A stretch of 10,687 bases of DNA from Nitrospiraceae bacterium (GTDB lineage: Bacteria > Nitrospirota > Thermodesulfovibrionia > Thermodesulfovibrionales > UBA9159): the NCBI GenBank assembly GCA_003453735.1, contig DMNE01000312.1:1-10687 (forward strand). Direction: 5' to 3'. The notes beneath the pieces were generated by a model. The model was not told the origin of the DNA, did no database searches, and was given only the letters and a program-made list of their open reading frames with translations. Positions 7,157 through 10,687 of this stretch are shown here, in pieces. A program made the position numbers and the translations under genes. The first letter of the stretch is position 1. Every line of letters begins with the position of its first letter.

Positions 7157-8943
7157 GGCATCTCCTTTCGCGTCAGATAGAAAAAGTCTCTGTCATCGGC
7201 ATAGCCGAGGAAACGAGGGACGTACCGCCCTTTCACGGTGATATCCACTTCGCTCATCCCTCGGATCAGATGCTGAACATAAAGGTTCGCATCATTCCTT
7301 TTGTAGATGGCAAGGTACGTATGAACCAAGGCATTCATATCCAGAAGCATAGCGTAACGACACTGGTAGGCCTGAAAGACGCGGGCCATCGCCGAAGGCG
7401 TTGCGCTCCAGAAAAAGGCATAAAGAAGAAATCTCCTCCCTCTGAATTCCTGCAAGCCAACACCTGCGCGCATCGCCCGAAGCTTCATATCCTCCGAGCC
7501 GGACCAGTTCCCTGGCCCCCATCGCCCAACAAGCGAGCCTGGAACCGACAAGTGAGAAGCAGGGTCAACCCCCGCTATTATGGGGACACCATTCTGGCGG
7601 GCATATCTGACTCTTGGAAGAAGATCGTTGTCCGACTCAGTCCAGGTTTTCATCTCAGTGGAACCGTCGTTAAGCACATAAATCGTGGCGAGCTCTGGTT
7701 GAAGCCTGCTGAACACTACGCCGTTTTCTAAGAAGCCATAGTGACTGCCCCGATTCTTGAAAGCAAGCGGCCCATATTTGAACGCTCCATGCACACGCTT
7801 GAACCCTCCTGTAAAAGTAGCAGCTGTGTGCGATATATCCGTCGGACTGACAAGGCCCGTCCGCACCAAAGGAGCACTGGTGCCGATCCCATCAGGTCCG
7901 GGAAAGGCTAAGTTCCTCATTTGATCGGGGATGTGCGAGGACCAGCCCACTTCGGGATGCTCGGTCCCAAGGCTGTAGTGTAAATCGAAACGACCCAGAT
8001 CGAAAGCGACAAGATACACAAGCCCCTCTAATTCAACGTTGTCCAAGCCATTGACCACGTTTCTGTAGCTGCGCATAACCTCCGGTGCGATCAGCTTCGG
8101 TACGATCACGCTGACATAGATGCCCGGATTCTCTTTTGCGGGATACCAGACTCCAGGCGCCATGCCGTTTGGACTTGGTTGCCGTATTTCAATACCGAGA
8201 TCGGTCGGTTTCACGGTGCGATTGCCTTCCCTTGGATCTAACGAGGCGGACGCAGGTCCGCTGTTTGCCTCTTCCTGTGACAAACGCTCTGAGGGCCTCT
8301 CTTGCACCTTTTCCTCCGCCTTCCTCTCGTAAAGGTATGCAAAAAAAGTGTCCCGCACGAAGGAGACGATTTCCTCTCCACCGGGTACATTTTTTCGTAG
8401 GAATTCCGTCACCGCCTCTATTGGTGTTTGATGCCCTTTCGTAGGATTGCGTGCATAGAGTTTCCCGTCGCACAACGGTGCGTAGGGAACTCCCGACTTC
8501 CTGGCTTGCGTCAAACGGTCGCGGGAATTTCCTGCCCAGAGCTCACACACAGATCGATCCTTACCATGATCGATGGCAAGCCCAGAGGGATTGTGGCTGT
8601 CCAGCGCAAGTCTCTGCTTTTCGGGATCTGCATTCTCCAAGTGGTAAGACTCCGTTACACCGCCTCTCCAGTCGAGCCGAAGAAGATACCATGCATTGAC
8701 ATTTGCATTCAGATTTATCAGGGTGGCGAGTCCCTTTGAGCCCTGGGCATCTTTTATCTCGATCGAGCTTGTTTGGCGAAACGGTTGAAGGTCGAGAATT
8801 GTTTCAGGTCCTGCAGATGCCAAGGGGTCATAGAGAACGAACACCCAGGAAAAAGCCAGAAGAAAAACACCTATACAGACCCAACACCTAAATGGATGAG
8901 AAGTGCATTCTTTTCTGTTCTCAAAAGGGTCTGAAATGTTCAT
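7153..8943 (-). CDS. Exported or membrane-anchored protein, phosphodiester-glycosidase-like C-terminus (tentative)
   Basis: A 596-residue protein of no firm family. Residues 20-38 form one hydrophobic segment, ending near LASA (41-44), so it is exported or anchored with the bulk outside. About 208-245 is a charged, proline/serine-rich linker separating an N-terminal part from a larger C-terminal domain. In the latter, AATFTGGF (374-381), HYGFLENG (401-408), IYVLNDGS (421-428) and the late CRYAMLLDMNALVHTY (528-543) echo the layout of NAGPA/DUF2233 phosphodiester glycosidases (A..NGGFF ... D.LNLDGGGS), but the final GGG motif is absent. I regard that assignment as a hypothesis. The ATG at 8943 has GAGG eight bases before it; a TTG at 8997, overlapping the UbiA gene, is the weaker alternative. 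The stop overlaps the SUMF1-like start by 4 bp, so the two are coupled. Confidence 0.8.
   Translation of the reverse strand: MNISDPFENRKECTSHPFRCWVCIGVFLLAFSWVFVLYDPLASAGPETILDLQPFRQTSSIEIKDAQGSKGLATLINLNANVNAWYLLRLDWRGGVTESYHLENADPEKQRLALDSHNPSGLAIDHGKDRSVCELWAGNSRDRLTQARKSGVPYAPLCDGKLYARNPTKGHQTPIEAVTEFLRKNVPGGEEIVSFVRDTFFAYLYERKAEEKVQERPSERLSQEEANSGPASASLDPREGNRTVKPTDLGIEIRQPSPNGMAPGVWYPAKENPGIYVSVIVPKLIAPEVMRSYRNVVNGLDNVELEGLVYLVAFDLGRFDLHYSLGTEHPEVGWSSHIPDQMRNLAFPGPDGIGTSAPLVRTGLVSPTDISHTAATFTGGFKRVHGAFKYGPLAFKNRGSHYGFLENGVVFSRLQPELATIYVLNDGSTEMKTWTESDNDLLPRVRYARQNGVPIIAGVDPASHLSVPGSLVGRWGPGNWSGSEDMKLRAMRAGVGLQEFRGRRFLLYAFFWSATPSAMARVFQAYQCRYAMLLDMNALVHTYLAIYKRNDANLYVQHLIRGMSEVDITVKGRYVPRFLGYADDRDFFYLTRKEMP
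7162..7168 (-). promoter_or_regulatory. Ribosome binding site of the SUMF1-like gene
   Basis: AAAGGAG on the minus strand sits five bases before the ATG at 7156, inside the last codons of the preceding gene. It is the best Shine-Dalgarno in this operon and fixes the start. It suggests the terminal gene is translated at least as strongly as its coupled neighbour. Confidence 0.75.
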
Positions 8944-8986
8944 ATTTAAAGCCTCAGTTCCTTTGCTGTTACTGTTGCTCGTTCTC

Positions 8987-10465
8987 CTATTTTGCAAGCA
9001 TCAACGTGACAACCACAAGCAACAAAACAACACGACTGCTCCGATCCCTCACGGTGAATGTTAAAGGGTCATCGTGCATTCCACCCCGGTGGGCGATCAA
9101 CCAAACATAACTAATCCAGTAAAGCAATAACGGACAGAGAAGCCAGAGGAACTGCGGCCGAGAGTACAACAGCTCTGCGGAACCGCTTGCCATATAGATA
9201 GCAAGGACGAGCACCGCTACATAGCCACTTCCACACCCCATGGAAGCGAGGAGTTCCTTGTCTATCCCCTGGTAGCCCCGAACCCGGACTGTTTCCCCGC
9301 CGTGGGCACTCATGATTACCAATTCACCATAGCGTTTGACAAGCGCCAAGCTCAGGAAAAGGAAAGTCGAGAAGGCTAACAGCCAGGGAGACGGCCAAAT
9401 AGCCACGGACGCCGAACCAGCCATGATTCTCATGGTATGTAGACCAGCAAGCAAGACGACGTCCAGCATGACAATCTTCTTAAGATACAAGGAGTAGGCG
9501 AGGTTCAAACCGTAGTAAATAGCTAACATGCCGAGGAAAACAGTGGGCAGTGCCAGACACACACAGAAGCTAAGCGTTAGCAGCAAGGGGCTCGAACCCA
9601 AGCCCCAAAGCAATGAAAGCTTGCCAGCGGCAAAAGGCCGCAATCGCTTCTGTGGGTGACAGCGATCGGCCGGCAGATCCACCATGTCATTGATAAGATA
9701 AACACTGGAGGCACACAAGCCAAACGCTAGGAAGGCCAAAAAACCGTTAGCAAGCAAGTCAAGCTCAAGAAAACGGTGTGCCAATACGAGCGGGACAAAG
9801 ACCAGCAGATTTTTTATCCACTGATGAAAACGCAACGCTTGCACATAAGGCTTTAGCCATGTTTCCCGCCGCTTGAAGACCCTCTCGATCTCCGCTACCC
9901 TGGCTGCTTTGCGAGATAACCTACTTGTGGGATTGACGAGAATCGCTCTGTGGGATGAATACCAGACAGCCAGATCACTTTTACTATCGCCGGCATAATC
10001 AAAATGCTTTTCACCAAACTCGGCCACCAACCGGTCACGCTTGTGGCGACCGGATAAATTAATAGTTCCGTTACTGGCAAGGATCATATCAAAGAGCTGG
10101 AGGTAATCGGCTACCTGATGGGCAATCTGTTCATCGTTCGCGGTTGCCAAGACTATTCGACGCCCTCGGGAATGCTGCTCCTTTAAATAATCGAGGAATT
10201 CGTGATGATAAGGCAAGCGTCTCACGTCAACAGTTGCGCGCTGGCTGATTTGCCGCTTCAAATGGGCCCTTCCCTTACACAACCAAAAGAGAACAGCAAA
10301 AATGCACAGAGCGTTGCGTGCGATCAGGGCCCAAAAGGATTCTGCTGACAGGTCTGTGTTGACTAGAGTTCCATCGAGATCAACGACTAAGGGAAAAGGT
10401 GTCACTGGCTGCTCCAACAGCCGGCTTTCTTCGAGAGCAAGTGAGGCTTCGCGATTGGCACTCAT
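8987..10465 (-). CDS. HAD phosphatase-UbiA prenyltransferase fusion (DPPR-synthase-like)
   Basis: The 492-residue protein joins two enzymes. The N-terminal HAD domain has VVDLDGT (27-33, D29 and D31), the motif II threonine in LATAND (106-111) and GDSKSD (159-164). The C-terminal half is a polytopic UbiA-type transferase with HQWIKN (214-219), the metal-diphosphate motif NDMVDLPAD (259-267) followed by RCHPQKRLRP, a second motif around KRYGE (377-381), and a late DPLTFTVRD (466-474). UbiA members with the HPxKxxRP and KRYxE signatures include DPPR synthases, which move phosphoribose from PRPP to polyprenyl phosphate; in the fusion the HAD part could remove the 5-phosphate. This is family knowledge, not proof of substrate. 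The ATG at 10465 overlaps the upstream stop by 4 bp (ATGA) with GGA just before; an in-frame GTG at 10558 lies inside the upstream gene and is rejected. The next gene begins 43 bp downstream. Confidence 0.9.
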   Translation of the reverse strand: MSANREASLALEESRLLEQPVTPFPLVVDLDGTLVNTDLSAESFWALIARNALCIFAVLFWLCKGRAHLKRQISQRATVDVRRLPYHHEFLDYLKEQHSRGRRIVLATANDEQIAHQVADYLQLFDMILASNGTINLSGRHKRDRLVAEFGEKHFDYAGDSKSDLAVWYSSHRAILVNPTSRLSRKAARVAEIERVFKRRETWLKPYVQALRFHQWIKNLLVFVPLVLAHRFLELDLLANGFLAFLAFGLCASSVYLINDMVDLPADRCHPQKRLRPFAAGKLSLLWGLGSSPLLLTLSFCVCLALPTVFLGMLAIYYGLNLAYSLYLKKIVMLDVVLLAGLHTMRIMAGSASVAIWPSPWLLAFSTFLFLSLALVKRYGELVIMSAHGGETVRVRGYQGIDKELLASMGCGSGYVAVLVLAIYMASGSAELLYSRPQFLWLLCPLLLYWISYVWLIAHRGGMHDDPLTFTVRDRSSRVVLLLVVVTLMLAK

Positions 10466-10686
10466 ATTTTTCCATCGGTCGGATAGTTTGCGAAAAATCT
10501 TCCCCATTCGGTGTTGGTCATGAGAGCTTTCATACGACGTTTTCCCATGAAAGGCCACCAGAGCCAGTCGTGATAGAGGTAAGACCCGGCGACAAAGAGA
10601 TAGACCAAGGGTGTATGGAAAAAGAGCTTCTGAAATTTTCTAAAGGGGCCATACCAAACAAGGTCTCCAACACGGCTTGCTAAATT
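10462..10686 (-). CDS. 3' end of an unidentified gene (5' end outside the window)
   Basis: The minus strand is open from the window edge to a TGA at 10464-10462, giving the last 74 residues of a protein. Its stop overlaps the ATG of the HAD-UbiA gene in the ATGA arrangement usual for coupled genes, which is the main reason to believe it. The visible tail has a hydrophobic aromatic stretch (about FFHTPLVYLFVAGSY then WLWWPF) that could be one membrane segment or a membrane-associated helix. It is followed by a basic GKRRMK and ends NYPTDGKI. I do not recognise the family. By analogy with DPPR-type loci, an oxidoreductase or epimerase would be a reasonable guess, but nothing in this tail shows it. 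Confidence 0.75.
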   Translation of the reverse strand, partial: NLASRVGDLVWYGPFRKFQKLFFHTPLVYLFVAGSYLYHDWLWWPFMGKRRMKALMTNTEWGRFFANYPTDGKI

Positions 10687-10687
10687 A

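Noticed and set aside
8944..8997. Longer N-terminus of the 596-residue protein from a TTG at 8997
   Set aside because: TTG overlaps the end of HAD-UbiA and has no Shine-Dalgarno at proper spacing, while the ATG at 8943 has GAGG eight bases upstream.

Overview
The window looks like a chromosomal stretch of a Gram-negative bacterium of intermediate GC. Three of the predicted proteins carry an export signal or N-terminal membrane anchor, and genes are packed into operons with 4-bp stop/start (ATGA) overlaps. I cannot fix the lineage: no rRNA or other phylogenetic marker is present, and the house-keeping proteins seen here (PPK1, SixA, Ppx) are widespread. I saw no CRISPR array, tRNA, rRNA or intact insertion sequence.

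Left half (317-4619, all minus strand): a polyphosphate operon read ppx -> sixA -> ppk1. It encodes an exopolyphosphatase/GppA-type phosphatase with a C-terminal HD domain, a small phosphohistidine phosphatase, and polyphosphate kinase 1, the enzyme that makes polyphosphate through a phosphohistidine intermediate. Enzymes for making and degrading polyphosphate are thus co-transcribed with an enzyme whose known chemistry is removing phosphate from histidine. The 159-bp ppx-sixA gap is full of short hairpins and has a strong Shine-Dalgarno sequence with no usual start codon behind it. To the left of ppk1 lies about 300 bp without a convincing gene, but with a good sigma70-like promoter pointing left, out of the window.

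Middle (4620-6086): a 516-bp divergent intergenic region holds a nested palindrome and a candidate promoter. It leads into a plus-strand gene for a 316-residue secreted protein of no known function.

Right half (6134-10686, all minus strand): a second operon, entering from outside the window. It contains the last 74 codons of an unidentified gene, then a HAD-phosphatase/UbiA prenyltransferase fusion resembling decaprenyl-phosphate phosphoribose (DPPR) synthase-type enzymes, then a 596-residue exported or membrane-anchored protein with faint similarity to phosphodiester glycosidases, then an exported cysteine-rich SUMF1/formylglycine-generating-enzyme-like protein that lacks one of the two catalytic cysteines. 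The last two overlap by 4 bp and are translationally coupled. The plus-strand secreted protein converges on them with only 47 bp between stops. I infer that these genes form a cell-envelope module: the UbiA enzyme would make or use a polyprenyl-phosphate-linked sugar, and the three exported proteins would act outside the cytoplasmic membrane. Their joint function is not established, and this is the best candidate in the window for something undescribed.
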